From Bacteroidales bacterium (GTDB lineage: Bacteria; Bacteroidota; Bacteroidia; Bacteroidales; UBA10428): a DNA stretch of 64,000 bases. Where the stretch lies: the NCBI GenBank assembly GCA_016930375.1, contig JAFGGU010000032.1, positions 1-64,000 on the forward strand, read 5' to 3'. Below, in pieces: positions 33,513 through 42,947 of this stretch (the first letter of the stretch is position 1; each line of letters opens with the position of its first letter). The position numbers and the translations under genes were made by a program. Below the pieces are notes generated by a model. That model searched no databases. It was not told the DNA's origin and saw only the letters and a list, made by a program, of their open reading frames with translations.

Positions 33513-35246
33513 ATGAAAATGTCGTTGTTGTTTTTTTCAGGGGTCATGTTATATGCAATTCCCCGGACGCAGGCCGTTGAACCTGCACAAGAGCCTGCTG
33601 TTCACCAGATTGTCATAACCGAGATCATGGCTGATCCCAATCCCTGCGTCATGCTGCCCGACGCTGAATACATTGAATTGTACAACCGGGGGTCCTCCGC
33701 AGTTGATCTGGAGGACTGGCAAATCGTGCTGGGCTCCCATAAAAAAGCACTTGCCGCAGCCAGGATGGACCCCGGAGAATATCTCATACTTTGTGACAGC
33801 GACCAGGAAAGTATGTTCCGGGCGTTCGGAAGGACATTGCCGGTGCAGAACATGCCTGCAGTGGTTAACACCGGACAGACCATTACCCTGAAATCTCCAG
33901 ATGGCGCAGTGATTCATACAGTCACTTTTTCAGACGGGTGGTATCAGACCCGGCAAAAGTCGGAAGGAGGGTGGTCCATCGAAATCATTGATCCGGATAA
34001 TCCCTGCGGCTATTCTGAAAACTGGTCCGAATCCCATGATAATCGCGGAGGAACTCCCGGTCAAAAGAATTCCGCGGATGGGAGCAGACCGGATTTATCG
34101 TCTCCTGTGTTGTTACGGGCGACACTCCCTTCTGATTCCTCGGTTTTGCTTCTTTTCAGCGAGAGGATGGACAGCTCGACCATCCTTTCTCCCTGGTTGT
34201 ATTCCGCTGACAAAGGCCTCATGCATCCATCCGCTGTGGTACCTGTCGGACCGGATTACAATGCTGTTCTGTTAAACTACCCGGGACGCTTTCAAACATC
34301 GGCCTCTTATTCGCTCACTGTATTAAACACCCTGAAAGACTGTGCCGGTAATACCCTGGCCCCAGATGCCGTGGTTCATTTCGCCGTTTCCGAAATGCCC
34401 GAAAAGGATGACATAGTCATCAACGAGATCCTGTTTAATGCCCGTACCGGCACTTCAGAATTCATTGAGCTCTATAACAGGTCATCCAAAGTCCTTAACC
34501 TGGAAAACCTGGCCATCGCGCTGGCGGATTTTCATTCAGGTGAAATAAGGCGTAAGGTTTCCCTGGGAAAATATCCCTGTTTATTGTTCCCGGGCAGCTA
34601 CGTTGTCATTACAGATTGTGCCATCAACCTTCCCGAAAACTGCATCCGGCAATATCCCGCCTCCATCGTTGAAATCAATGATCTGTTTGCCCTCCCCGAT
34701 GAAGAGGGCTTCCTGATTTTGTTCAATGATTTTTCCCGAACCATTGATGAAGGCCGCTATGCTGCCTCCATGCACACAGAATTTCTGCAGGATGCGGAAG
34801 GCGTTTCTCTTGAAAGAACTGACTTTGATAAGCCTTCCGGCACTCCGCAAAACTGGCATTCCGCCTCCACGGCATCCGGTTATTCAACGCCTTGCCGGAT
34901 GAATTCCCAGGCCATGCATGAAGACATCCCTCCGGCGGAAGTTATCCTGAGCCCTCAGGTTTTCTCCCCGGACAACGATGGGGTTGATGACCAGATGATC
35001 CTGCACATTCAAACGCATGAACCGGGATGTTCAGCATCCATCCTTATTTTTGACATGAACGGCAGGAAAATCAGGAACCTGACTTCCAGAATTCTGCTAG
35101 GGACTGATGAATACTTCACCTGGGACGGAATATCGGAAGAGCATGAGCCGGCTGACCCGGGCATATTCATCGTTTATCTTGAAATCTGCAGCCCGGTGGG
35201 AAAAGTGAAAAAAATTAAGAAAGTTGTTACTATAACAAGGAGATAG
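33513..35246 (+). CDS. Secreted lamin-tail domain protein with gliding-type C-terminal domain
   Basis: 577 residues with a signal peptide (MKMSLLFFSGVMLYAI). Two lamin-tail domains are visible, one at about 30-150 (IVITEIMADPNP, EYIELYNRGS) and one at about 305-430 (IVINEILFNAR, EFIELYNRSS). Between them is a bacterial Ig-like domain (about 195-295; LLFSERMDSST, DCAGNTLAPDA). The C-terminal 90 residues start VFSPDNDGVDDQ and resemble the gliding motility-associated (type B) T9SS signal. It is therefore expected on the cell surface. Such proteins are often linked to adhesins or nucleases; no catalytic domain is seen. Confidence 0.82.
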   Translation: MKMSLLFFSGVMLYAIPRTQAVEPAQEPAVHQIVITEIMADPNPCVMLPDAEYIELYNRGSSAVDLEDWQIVLGSHKKALAAARMDPGEYLILCDSDQESMFRAFGRTLPVQNMPAVVNTGQTITLKSPDGAVIHTVTFSDGWYQTRQKSEGGWSIEIIDPDNPCGYSENWSESHDNRGGTPGQKNSADGSRPDLSSPVLLRATLPSDSSVLLLFSERMDSSTILSPWLYSADKGLMHPSAVVPVGPDYNAVLLNYPGRFQTSASYSLTVLNTLKDCAGNTLAPDAVVHFAVSEMPEKDDIVINEILFNARTGTSEFIELYNRSSKVLNLENLAIALADFHSGEIRRKVSLGKYPCLLFPGSYVVITDCAINLPENCIRQYPASIVEINDLFALPDEEGFLILFNDFSRTIDEGRYAASMHTEFLQDAEGVSLERTDFDKPSGTPQNWHSASTASGYSTPCRMNSQAMHEDIPPAEVILSPQVFSPDNDGVDDQMILHIQTHEPGCSASILIFDMNGRKIRNLTSRILLGTDEYFTWDGISEEHEPADPGIFIVYLEICSPVGKVKKIKKVVTITRR

Positions 35247-35302
35247 TAACCTTTAAATCATTAATTTCATACTCCGAAAATTAACTGTTAAATAGCTTAT
35301 TC

Positions 35303-35833
35303 ATGTTCATTGCCAAAGAATACCAGGATAGATCCCTGCTCATATACCAGGGACTGTTCACAGTAAATCTGATTTCAATATTGGGTAACCACATCAGATT
35401 GCTCCCCGATCATGACTCCATTCTTCTGCAGCGGATCTTTAAAGTATTCATTGAACTTTCTCAGAATGTTTCCTATTATTCCCATGAAAACTCGGAGATT
35501 AAAGAAGGTGTATTTTGCGGCATTGGCTGGATCTCTGTTCAGGATCTGGATGATTTTTACAGAATCACCACCGGAAACAGCATCAAGCCCGAGCATGCTC
35601 CCAAACTGGAAACGTACTGCAAGGAAATCAACGCTATGGAGGAAGAGGCTTTGAAGACCCTGAAACGTAAAACGAGAGCCCAGGCCATGCTGAGGGATAT
35701 CAATGCGCAGATCGGGCTTATACAAACGGGTTTAATCAGCGGGAGTAAACTCGATTTTGATATTACTCCTGTTAATGAAACAACGCATTACTTCAGGATC
35801 TCAGCCACTGTAAACAAAGATTCCGATCAATAA
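35303..35833 (+). CDS. Orphan, degenerate SiaB-like protein (DUF6272)
   Basis: 176 residues aligning by eye with the SiaB-type kinase at 15551. The N-box is partly kept (FIELSQNVSYYS against MVECLQNISKHA), as is the following strand (YRITTGNSI against YSVTTGNAV). The glycine-rich G-box GGAGLGF is replaced by NAQIGLIQ, so ATP binding is doubtful. No SiaC or phosphatase gene is next to it. It may be a pseudokinase that binds SiaC or another substrate, or a family branch with its own nucleotide contacts. It ends 8 bp before the sdhB stop on the other strand. Confidence 0.75.
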   Translation: MFIAKEYQDRSLLIYQGLFTVNLISILGNHIRLLPDHDSILLQRIFKVFIELSQNVSYYSHENSEIKEGVFCGIGWISVQDLDDFYRITTGNSIKPEHAPKLETYCKEINAMEEEALKTLKRKTRAQAMLRDINAQIGLIQTGLISGSKLDFDITPVNETTHYFRISATVNKDSDQ

Positions 35834-35841
35834 AGCCGGGC

Positions 35842-36582
35842 CTAAAGAATTTTTGCCGACAGGTATTCCCTGTTAAGCCGCGCAATATGGGATATTGATA
35901 TTTGTTTCGGGCATTCAGCCTCACAAGCGCCTGTATTGGTGCAATTACCAAATCCAAGCTCATCCATTTTGGCAACCATTTTCAGTACCCGCTCTCTGGT
36001 CTCAACCTTTCCCTGTGGCAACATGGCGAATTGAGAAACTTTGGCCGCAACAAATAGCATGGCTGATGCATTTTTGCAGGCCGCCACGCAAGCTCCGCAA
36101 CCGATGCACGCAGCTGCATCCATGGCGGTTTCAGCATGAGCTCTCGGAACAGGTATTGTATTCGCATCGGGAACACCACCGGTGTTCACCGAAATGTATC
36201 CGCCCGCTGCCATGATCTTATCAAAACCCGACCGGTCCACCACCAGGTCTTTGATGACGGGAAACGGTCTGGCCCGCCAGGGTTCAACAACAATGGTATC
36301 GCCATCTTTGAATTTCCGCATATGCAACTGGCAGGCAGTAACGGCTGAGTCCGGCCCGTGCGGCCTACCGTTAATGTAGAGACTGCAGGCGCCGCAAATA
36401 CCTTCCCGGCAATCGTGGTCAAAACAAACCGGTTTCTCAAACTTATCAATCAGCTGCTGGTTCAGGATATCGAGCATCTCAAGGAAAGAGCAATCCGGTG
36501 ATATCCCGGCAACTTTATGGGTTTCAAAGCGGCCTTTTGCCGCTGCATTCTGCTGCCGCCATATTTTCAATGTAAAATCCAT
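35842..36582 (-). CDS. sdhB: Succinate dehydrogenase / fumarate reductase iron-sulfur subunit
   Basis: 246 residues. The N-terminal ferredoxin domain binds a [2Fe-2S] cluster through [12 protein letters not shown] and the earlier cysteine region; the C-terminal domain has [11 protein letters not shown] and CEAECPKQI for the [4Fe-4S] and [3Fe-4S] clusters. It passes electrons between the flavoprotein and the membrane quinone site. It starts 4 bp after sdhA ends, last in the order sdhC-sdhA-sdhB typical of Bacteroidota. Direction of the reaction (succinate oxidation or fumarate reduction) cannot be read from sequence. Confidence 0.96.
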   Translation of the reverse strand: MDFTLKIWRQQNAAAKGRFETHKVAGISPDCSFLEMLDILNQQLIDKFEKPVCFDHDCREGICGACSLYINGRPHGPDSAVTACQLHMRKFKDGDTIVVEPWRARPFPVIKDLVVDRSGFDKIMAAGGYISVNTGGVPDANTIPVPRAHAETAMDAAACIGCGACVAACKNASAMLFVAAKVSQFAMLPQGKVETRERVLKMVAKMDELGFGNCTNTGACEAECPKQISISHIARLNREYLSAKIL

Positions 36583-36586
36583 AGCA

Positions 36587-38527
36587 CTAAATTTTGTAAT
36601 TGCGGGTTTGTACCTTGATGTTTTCGTAGTTCAGCGGCTCCCTATGTAATACGGGTTCTTTTCCGGTGCCGGTGTACTCCCATGCAGCCACGAACATGAA
36701 ATCGTTATCATTTCTGCTTGCCTCACCTTCGGGAGTCTGGAATTCCTCCCTGAAGTGTCCGCCGCATGATTCCTCACGTTGTAAAGCATCCCGCGCCATC
36801 AGTTCGCCGGTTTCAATGAAATCAGCCACCCGTGAAGCCTTTTCAAGCTCAGGATTCATCTCGTCAATACCTCCGGTAATTCTTATATCGGTCCAGAACT
36901 CCTCGCGAAGCGAGCTGAACTCTTTGATTGCCTTGTTCAGTCCTTCACTGTTACGCGCCATACCCACCATTTCCCACAACAGCAAGCCGAACTTCCGGTG
37001 CATGCGGTCAACCGATTGTTTCCCCTTTATTTGCATAAGCCGGTTTAGCCTTTCCCTGATCTGTCCCTCGGTTTCCAGGAATTCCCGCCCGTCAACCGGC
37101 ATGCGGGGTGTCATTATTTCCGCTGCCAGGTAATTCTGTATGGTATAAGGAAGTATGAAGTATCCGTCGGCCAGTCCCTGCATCAGGGCAGATGCCCCCA
37201 GCCGGTTGGCCCCGTGATCTGAAAAATTGCATTCCCCTATGGAAAACAAGCCCGGGATGGTGGTCATCAGTTCATAATCAACCCATAATCCACCCATGCA
37301 ATAATGGATGGCCGGGTAAATCATCATCGGCGTTTCATACGGGTTTTCATCCACGATCTTTTCATACATCTGGAAAAGGTTGCCATACCGCTCCTCGATC
37401 ACCTTTTTTCCCAGTCTCCCGATGGATTCTTCAAAGTCGAGATAAACTGCCAGTCCACTCCCTACGCCATATCCGGCATCACATCTTTCCTTGGCAGCCC
37501 GTGAAGCGACATCACGCGGAACCAGGTTGCCAAAGGCCGGGTAGCGTCTCTCAAGATAGTAATCGCGGTCTTCATTCGCAATATCCTTGGGTTTGACACG
37601 ACCGTTGCGGAGGGCTTCTGCGTCCTCTTTTTTCCGGGGCACCCATATTCTCCCGTCATTGCGAAGGCTTTCGCTCATCAGTGTGAGTTTCGACTGGTAA
37701 TCCCCGTGCACCGGGATGCAGGTGGGGTGGATCTGTACAAACGATGGATTGGCAAAAAGAGCACCCCGCTTGTATGCCTGCCATGCAGCGCTTCCGTTTG
37801 AGCCCATGGCTTTCGTTGACAGGTAAAAAGCCCTGCCATACCCGCCGGTGGCGATCACCACGGCATGGCCAAAGTGTCGTTCAATGTTTCCGGTCACCAG
37901 GTTGCGGGTTATGATGCCTCTTGCCTTTCCCTCCACCAGCACAATATCGAGCATTTCCGTTCGTGGATAAAGTTTTACCGTACCGGCATTCACCTGCCTC
38001 ATCATGGCACTGTATGCGCCAAGCAACAACTGTTGTCCCGTTTGACCCCTGGCATAAAAAGTTCGCGATACCTGTGCACCGCCGAAAGACCGGTTGTCAA
38101 GCAATCCTCCGTAGTCTCTTGCAAAAGGAACTCCTTGTGCCACACACTGATCGATGATGTTGCCGCTTACTTCGGCCAGCCTGTAAACATTGGCTTCCCG
38201 GGAACGATAATCTCCTCCTTTAATGGTATCATAATATAACCGGTATACGCTGTCACCATCATTGGGATAGTTTTTGGCCGCATTAATGCCTCCCTGCGCG
38301 GCAATGCTGTGGGCTCTCCGCGGACTGTCCTGGTAACAGAAGGCTTTGACATTAAATCCCAGCTCTCCGAGGCTGGCAGCTGCTGAGGCTCCTGCAAGTC
38401 CGGTTCCCACCACAATAATATCGAGCTTGCGTTTGTTTGCCGGATTAACCAGTTTCTGTCCGGCCTTATAATTATTCCACTTTTCGGCCATCGGACCTTC
38501 GGGAATGCGTGCGTTCAGCTTTGTCAT
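36587..38527 (-). CDS. sdhA: Succinate dehydrogenase / fumarate reductase flavoprotein subunit
   Basis: 646 residues with the FAD-binding motif [19 protein letters not shown] near residue 35, the covalent flavin histidine in [15 protein letters not shown], and the substrate and active-site segments [13 protein letters not shown] and [13 protein letters not shown]. It is the catalytic subunit of the b-type complex II that interconverts succinate and fumarate on the cytoplasmic face of the membrane. Length is usual for the Bacteroidota/Bacillus/epsilonproteobacterial type. It lies 18 bp after sdhC. Confidence 0.97.
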   Translation of the reverse strand: MTKLNARIPEGPMAEKWNNYKAGQKLVNPANKRKLDIIVVGTGLAGASAAASLGELGFNVKAFCYQDSPRRAHSIAAQGGINAAKNYPNDGDSVYRLYYDTIKGGDYRSREANVYRLAEVSGNIIDQCVAQGVPFARDYGGLLDNRSFGGAQVSRTFYARGQTGQQLLLGAYSAMMRQVNAGTVKLYPRTEMLDIVLVEGKARGIITRNLVTGNIERHFGHAVVIATGGYGRAFYLSTKAMGSNGSAAWQAYKRGALFANPSFVQIHPTCIPVHGDYQSKLTLMSESLRNDGRIWVPRKKEDAEALRNGRVKPKDIANEDRDYYLERRYPAFGNLVPRDVASRAAKERCDAGYGVGSGLAVYLDFEESIGRLGKKVIEERYGNLFQMYEKIVDENPYETPMMIYPAIHYCMGGLWVDYELMTTIPGLFSIGECNFSDHGANRLGASALMQGLADGYFILPYTIQNYLAAEIMTPRMPVDGREFLETEGQIRERLNRLMQIKGKQSVDRMHRKFGLLLWEMVGMARNSEGLNKAIKEFSSLREEFWTDIRITGGIDEMNPELEKASRVADFIETGELMARDALQREESCGGHFREEFQTPEGEASRNDNDFMFVAAWEYTGTGKEPVLHREPLNYENIKVQTRNYKI

Positions 38528-38545
38528 ATCAGAAAATTCAGATTC

Positions 38546-39217
38546 TTACATCCAGAAATAAACATATACAGGAATCAGGATAAATCCTGCCGTCACCAGA
38601 ACGGAGTATATTATCCCAATGGCTTTGATCAAAGGCGTGTAGGTTTTATGCTCAAGGCCCAGCGACTGGAAAGCCGACTGGAAACCATGCAACAAATGAA
38701 AAGACATGATCAGCAGGCAGATAATGTAAAAAACCGCATAACCTCCCAATTTGAACTTTTCAACCACCAAAATCCCCAGGTCATGATACTCTTTACCGTC
38801 ATAGATTACCAGGGGCACATCCCCGAAAAATTTGGCCTTTAAATAAAAATCGAAAAGATGCATAACCAGGAATATCCCGATTATTACAGCCGTATGGATC
38901 ATAAATTTTGAGAAAAAGGAAGTTTGCGAATAGTTTTCGATTCTGTACCTTTTGGGACGTGCCAGCCAGTTCTGCAACTGGAGCAACACTCCGTAAAACA
39001 TATGCAACAGAAAACCTCCGAACAGAACAACCTCCATCACCTTGATGATGACATTGGTTCCCATGAAATGTGCCGCTTTATTAAAGGTCTCCCGGCTGCC
39101 GGTAAAAATGAGGCTCAGGTTGATTCCCAGGTGCACCAAAAGGAAAATAATCAGGAAAAGCCCTGCTAGGGACATCAAGATTTTTTTTCCGATGGATGAG
39201 GTCAGGATATTGCTCAT
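38546..39217 (-). CDS. sdhC: Succinate dehydrogenase cytochrome b subunit
   Basis: 223 residues with five transmembrane helices, the one-subunit anchor of the b558 type binding two hemes. Candidate heme histidines lie in LLVHLGINL, KAAHFMGTN, GGFLLHMFYG, FMIHTAVIIGIFLVMHLF and FHLLHGFQSA. It anchors SdhAB and exchanges electrons with menaquinone. It is the first gene of the sdh operon. A candidate promoter and two palindromes lie in the 145-bp gap before the divergent aminopeptidase. Confidence 0.95.
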   Translation of the reverse strand: MSNILTSSIGKKILMSLAGLFLIIFLLVHLGINLSLIFTGSRETFNKAAHFMGTNVIIKVMEVVLFGGFLLHMFYGVLLQLQNWLARPKRYRIENYSQTSFFSKFMIHTAVIIGIFLVMHLFDFYLKAKFFGDVPLVIYDGKEYHDLGILVVEKFKLGGYAVFYIICLLIMSFHLLHGFQSAFQSLGLEHKTYTPLIKAIGIIYSVLVTAGFILIPVYVYFWM

Positions 39218-39265
39218 AAAACTAGGATTAAAGGCTTAAGAGGTAAAAAATTCAGTTAAGGATCC

Positions 39266-39298
39266 GGTAAATTTACCAGCTTCGGTTTATTTTTACAA
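39266..39298 (-). promoter_or_regulatory. Candidate sdh promoter overlapped by a 12-bp palindrome
   Basis: On the minus strand TTG (39296-39298), a 20-bp spacer and TAAATTTA (39268-39275) approximate the Bacteroidetes promoter with one mismatch in -7. The -7 box is the centre of the perfect palindrome GGTAAATTTACC (39266-39277), a plausible operator for a repressor of the sdh operon. Confidence 0.4.
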
Positions 39299-39312
39299 CA
39301 AATGAAATCCAA

Positions 39313-39329
39313 TTATCTAATTTAGATAA
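39313..39329. promoter_or_regulatory. Palindrome TTATCTAA-T-TTAGATAA
   Basis: A perfect 8-1-8 inverted repeat in the sdhC/aminopeptidase divergent gap, 33 bp before the aminopeptidase ATG. Size and symmetry fit a dimeric regulator site. It is too AT-rich and lacks a T-run for a terminator. Confidence 0.4.
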
Positions 39330-39362
39330 ATTATACATAGTATCACCTGAAATAATTCCTGT

Positions 39363-40661
39363 ATGAGTATGAAAGCCGTCATAATACCTGCATCTCTTTT
39401 TGAGAAGAACCGATCGAAAGTATCCCATTCCTTAAAAGACCATTCTTTGGCCATTTTTCATTCGAGCGATGAGATGAACCGCAGTGGGGATCAGTATTAC
39501 CCATACCGTCAGGATTCCGATCTGTTCTATCTTTGTGGTATTGAGCAGGAAAGGACGGTTCTTATCCTGGCTCCCGATCATCCCGATGAATCGCTGCGGG
39601 AGTTGCTGTTCATCAGAAGGCCGAATCAGAAGGTTGAAACGTGGGAAGGCCATAAATTTACCGCTGAAGAAGCCCAGGTGGTATCAGGGATCAGAACAGT
39701 GCGGTATGATGATGAAATGGATGCTTCCATGGCTGCCCTTTTTATGTTTACTGCGAACATTTATCTTAACCTGCCTGAATTGCCCAAATTCATTCCGGAG
39801 CTTCCCAACCGGAATCTTCGGCTTGCCCGGGAAATACAAAAGAAATTCCCTGCGCACAATTACGAGAGGCTTGCACCCATCATGCGTGAACTGCGCACAC
39901 ACAAATCAGAGGAAGAAATTGCCCTGATAAGAAATGCCTGTGATATAACGCGTGATGCCTTTTTAAGGGTTTTGAAAAATGTGAGACCTGGAATGGCCGA
40001 ATACGAAGTGGAAGCAGAAATAATCTATGAGTTCGTCAGGCAGGGAGCCCGCGGTCACGCCTATCAGCCCATCATTGCTTCAGGCATCAATGCCTGTGTA
40101 TTGCATTACAGTGCTAACAACAAAGTGTGTGCTGACGGCGAACTGCTCCTGATGGATTTTGGTGCCGAATATGCGAATTATGCCGCCGACTGCTCAAGGA
40201 CCATTCCTGTGAACGGAAAATTCACGCCCCGTCAAAAAGACCTATACAAAGCCGTACTCGACGTGTTCCGTTTCGCCACCGCCCTTATGAAACCAGGCAG
40301 CAGCATCAACAAGGTGCATCATGAAGTTTGCAGGCGGTTTGGCCATGAACATGTGAAACTGGGTCTGTATTCCGCTGAAGATCTGCAAAACCAGAGCCAG
40401 GAGCATCCGCTTTACCAGCAGTATTACATGCATGGCACATCCCACTTTTTAGGCCTTGATGTTCACGATGTGGGTGGAAAGGATACAGAATTCAGGCCGG
40501 GTATGGTGCTGACCTGTGAACCTGGCATTTATGTGCCTGCCGAGCAGACCGGGATCCGTCTGGAGAGCAATATACTGATCACGCGCGACGGGAATGTGGA
40601 TCTGATGAAGGATATTCCCCTTGAAATGGAAGATATTGAAAAACTAATGAATTATCAATAA
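39363..40661 (+). CDS. pepP: Xaa-Pro aminopeptidase (M24B), copy 1
   Basis: 432 residues. The N-terminal creatinase-like domain (about 1-160) is followed by the pita-bread metallopeptidase fold. Metal ligands are visible in LLMDFGAEYANYAADCSRT (two aspartates), HGTSHFLGLDVHD (histidine), LTCEPGIYVP and GIRLESNILIT (glutamates). It should remove N-terminal residues before proline in the cytoplasm using two Mn or similar ions. A second, distinct copy faces it 34 bp away. The two are related only in layout, so they may differ in peptide preference. Confidence 0.93.
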   Translation: MSMKAVIIPASLFEKNRSKVSHSLKDHSLAIFHSSDEMNRSGDQYYPYRQDSDLFYLCGIEQERTVLILAPDHPDESLRELLFIRRPNQKVETWEGHKFTAEEAQVVSGIRTVRYDDEMDASMAALFMFTANIYLNLPELPKFIPELPNRNLRLAREIQKKFPAHNYERLAPIMRELRTHKSEEEIALIRNACDITRDAFLRVLKNVRPGMAEYEVEAEIIYEFVRQGARGHAYQPIIASGINACVLHYSANNKVCADGELLLMDFGAEYANYAADCSRTIPVNGKFTPRQKDLYKAVLDVFRFATALMKPGSSINKVHHEVCRRFGHEHVKLGLYSAEDLQNQSQEHPLYQQYYMHGTSHFLGLDVHDVGGKDTEFRPGMVLTCEPGIYVPAEQTGIRLESNILITRDGNVDLMKDIPLEMEDIEKLMNYQ

Positions 40662-40662
40662 C

Positions 40663-40694
40663 ATCTGCACATTTGCACATCTGCACATCTGCAC
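40663..40694. repeat. Tandem repeat, 4 x 8 bp (ATCTGCAC)
   Basis: Four head-to-tail 8-bp units, the second with one change (ATTTGCAC), fill nearly all of the gap between the convergent aminopeptidase stops. It is too short for a CRISPR or a protein-coding repeat; slippage is the likely origin. Confidence 0.75.
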
Positions 40695-40695
40695 A

Positions 40696-42087
40696 TTACT
40701 TCCCCACTATCTTTTCCACTTCATCCATCTCCTTGGCAATGCCTTTGCCAATAATCCTGTATCCTTTGGCCGTTACCAGAATATTGTCTTCTATCCGTAT
40801 GCCTCCAAATCCACGGTACTTGTTGACCACCCTGTAATCGATGAAATCACGGTAACGTCCTTCGCTGTGCCATTTATCAATCAGAGGTTCAATAAAATAT
40901 ATGCCGGGTTCAACAGTCACTACATAACCTTCCTGAAGGCGTTTGGCCAGGCGCAAATAAGCCGTGCCAAACTGCTCTGACCGCCTGAATTCCTGATCGT
41001 ATCCGATATAGTCCTCTCCGATATCCTCCATATCGTGAACATCGAGGCCCATCATATGCCCGATACCATGCGGAAAGAACAATGCATGTGCTCCGTGGCG
41101 GACAGCATCTCCCGCATCACCCTTCATCAGTCCGAGTTCTTTTAGTCCCCTTGACAGGGCTGTTGCAGCTAGAAAATGAACTTCATAATAAGGCCTTCCC
41201 GGCTTTATCGCCTGTATAGCTTCCTGCTGTGCGTCCAGCACCAGCTTGTATATCTCTTTCTGCTGATTGCTGAATTTTCCTCCGACAGGGTAAGTTCTGG
41301 TGATATCTGTGGCGTACCTTCCCGGCGACTCAGCGCCGGCATCAACCAGGAGCAACTGTCCTTTCTTCAGCTCATTGCCATAATAATGATTGTGCAGTGT
41401 CTGTCCGTTTACCGTGCAGATTATCGGGTAGGCCATTCTGCAGTTTTTCGACAGAACAGTGCCTTCCAGTGCACCGGCCACCTGGTATTCAAAAGCTCCG
41501 GGCTTTATATTCTTTACAGCCTGACTGTATGCTTCCCGGGTCACTTCATTCATCGTATTCTCCATTTCCTCCACTTCAAAGGCATCCTTCAACGAACGCT
41601 GGGTGGCTACCGCTCTGATCATTGCTTCCGACGCATTCCGGTCCACTTCTTCATACTTCAGATTGTCATAATAGGCAAGTTGAAGTCTGCGCTGCTCACG
41701 ATAGGGAGGCAAGTAATGCACTTCCCGGTTATGTGCAATAACCCTGAAAACATCACCATCAAGTCTTTCCAGTGGTTTCACCTGGGTTATTCCAACCTTT
41801 GCTGCTTTTTCCTGCAAAGGTTCCTGGTTTCCAACCCATATGATATCTTCCAGGGAAGGATCACTTCCGTAAATCGTTTCACTTCCCATTTCGCAATCAA
41901 TCATTCCGGCCAACCCCGGCATATCAAGGCCAAAATAATACAGGAAGGTGCTGTCCTGCCTGAAAGGATAGTTGTTGGCTGCATAATTCATGGCGACCTC
42001 CTTGTTGCCAAGAAACAACATAACCCCCTTGCCCACAAGCTCTCTCAAACGCTTTCTTCTTTGAATATATACTTCAGATGGAAACAT
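40696..42087 (-). CDS. Xaa-Pro aminopeptidase (M24B), copy 2
   Basis: 463 residues, with N-terminal domain containing NYPFRQDSTFLYYFGLD and the same catalytic layout as copy 1: LLVDAGAESPGRYATDITRT, PHGIGHMMGLDVHD, VTVEPGIYFI and GGIRIEDNILV hold the metal ligands. It is longer than copy 1 through an insert before the last glutamate motif (KWHSEGRYRDFIDYRVVNK). Role as for other M24B aminopeptidases: N-terminal Xaa-Pro cleavage. An upstream TTG-N21-TAATTTTA (42113-42144) could be its promoter. Confidence 0.93.
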   Translation of the reverse strand: MFPSEVYIQRRKRLRELVGKGVMLFLGNKEVAMNYAANNYPFRQDSTFLYYFGLDMPGLAGMIDCEMGSETIYGSDPSLEDIIWVGNQEPLQEKAAKVGITQVKPLERLDGDVFRVIAHNREVHYLPPYREQRRLQLAYYDNLKYEEVDRNASEAMIRAVATQRSLKDAFEVEEMENTMNEVTREAYSQAVKNIKPGAFEYQVAGALEGTVLSKNCRMAYPIICTVNGQTLHNHYYGNELKKGQLLLVDAGAESPGRYATDITRTYPVGGKFSNQQKEIYKLVLDAQQEAIQAIKPGRPYYEVHFLAATALSRGLKELGLMKGDAGDAVRHGAHALFFPHGIGHMMGLDVHDMEDIGEDYIGYDQEFRRSEQFGTAYLRLAKRLQEGYVVTVEPGIYFIEPLIDKWHSEGRYRDFIDYRVVNKYRGFGGIRIEDNILVTAKGYRIIGKGIAKEMDEVEKIVGK

Positions 42088-42112
42088 AGCAATAGCTTTT
42101 AAGTATGAACAT

Positions 42113-42144
42113 TAAAATTATAACCTATTTTCCTTTAAACCCAA
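42113..42144 (-). promoter_or_regulatory. Candidate promoter of aminopeptidase copy 2
   Basis: Minus strand TTG (42142-42144), 21-bp spacer, TAATTTTA (42113-42120), one base from the -7 consensus and 25 bp before the ATG. Confidence 0.3.
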
Positions 42145-42239
42145 TAAATTCATCATATTTTGTTCGGGTTGCACAACCCCGCGAATGTCTTTACGTATAG
42201 TTAAATACAATTTCCTTCGCAATAATTCCAGAATTCATT

Positions 42240-42944
42240 ATGCCTTACAGAAGATTACCAAATACAGATCTGGCGAGGTTAAGAGCTCTCCGCATTGCCT
42301 ATGAGAAGGGCAAGGAGCTGCATCCTTTTAACCTGGCATTTTCTCAGGCTACGTATCAAAAGGTACTGTCAAATCTTCATGTCTTTGAAAAAATAGTTCA
42401 GGAAAGCCGCCAGGCTTTTAACAAACAGGTGGAAAAAAGCAAGGACTATGGCCGGTCACTGAAGAAAGTTAAACTCTACATGTCTCATTTTATCCAGGTC
42501 GTGAATATGGCCATTGCCAGAGGAGATCTTTCACCGGCTGATCGTGATTATTTCGGGTTTGGACGTGATCAGAGCAAAGTGCCTTCTTTCGGTACAGAGG
42601 CTGAAGTAATTCAGTGGGGCGAGAAACTGATCCAGGGAGAAACCCTGAGAATAAAGAAAGGCCTTACACCGGTTATGAATCCGACCATGGCCGTTGTGAA
42701 AGTAAGATATGAAGATTTCCTTGAAGCTTATAACTTCCAGAAGATACTTCAGAAAAACCTCCAGCGCAGTCAGGAAAAGCTGATTGAGCAAAGAAAAATT
42801 GTAGATGGCATTATTCTGTCGGTTTGGAATGAAGTAGAGGAAACTTACAAGGACCTGCCCGATGAAACCAGAAGACACCATGCTGCTATTTACGGCCTGG
42901 TATACTTTTACAGGAAAAGTGAACCCGGACGAACTGCCAAATGA
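42240..42944 (+). CDS. Hypothetical helical protein
   Basis: 234 residues, no signal peptide and no membrane helix. It is mostly helical, with charged coiled-coil stretches at about 40-90 and 160-200 (QKILQKNLQRSQEKLIEQRK). The N-terminus MPYRRLPNTDLARLRAL is basic. The C-terminal segment WNEVEETYKDLPDETRRHHAAIYG may be a short helical bundle. I do not recognise the family; it resembles conserved Bacteroidales proteins of unknown role. It converges on the CPBP gene with a 3-bp gap. Expression is suggested only by clean codon structure and length. Confidence 0.72.
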   Translation: MPYRRLPNTDLARLRALRIAYEKGKELHPFNLAFSQATYQKVLSNLHVFEKIVQESRQAFNKQVEKSKDYGRSLKKVKLYMSHFIQVVNMAIARGDLSPADRDYFGFGRDQSKVPSFGTEAEVIQWGEKLIQGETLRIKKGLTPVMNPTMAVVKVRYEDFLEAYNFQKILQKNLQRSQEKLIEQRKIVDGIILSVWNEVEETYKDLPDETRRHHAAIYGLVYFYRKSEPGRTAK

Positions 42945-42947
42945 TAC

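Noticed and set aside
40663-40694. CRISPR-like array
   Set aside because: Units are 8 bp with no spacers and no cas genes nearby.
41176-42102. Long plus-strand open frame opposite aminopeptidase copy 2
   Set aside because: The minus strand encodes a full M24B enzyme; the antisense product has no recognisable features.
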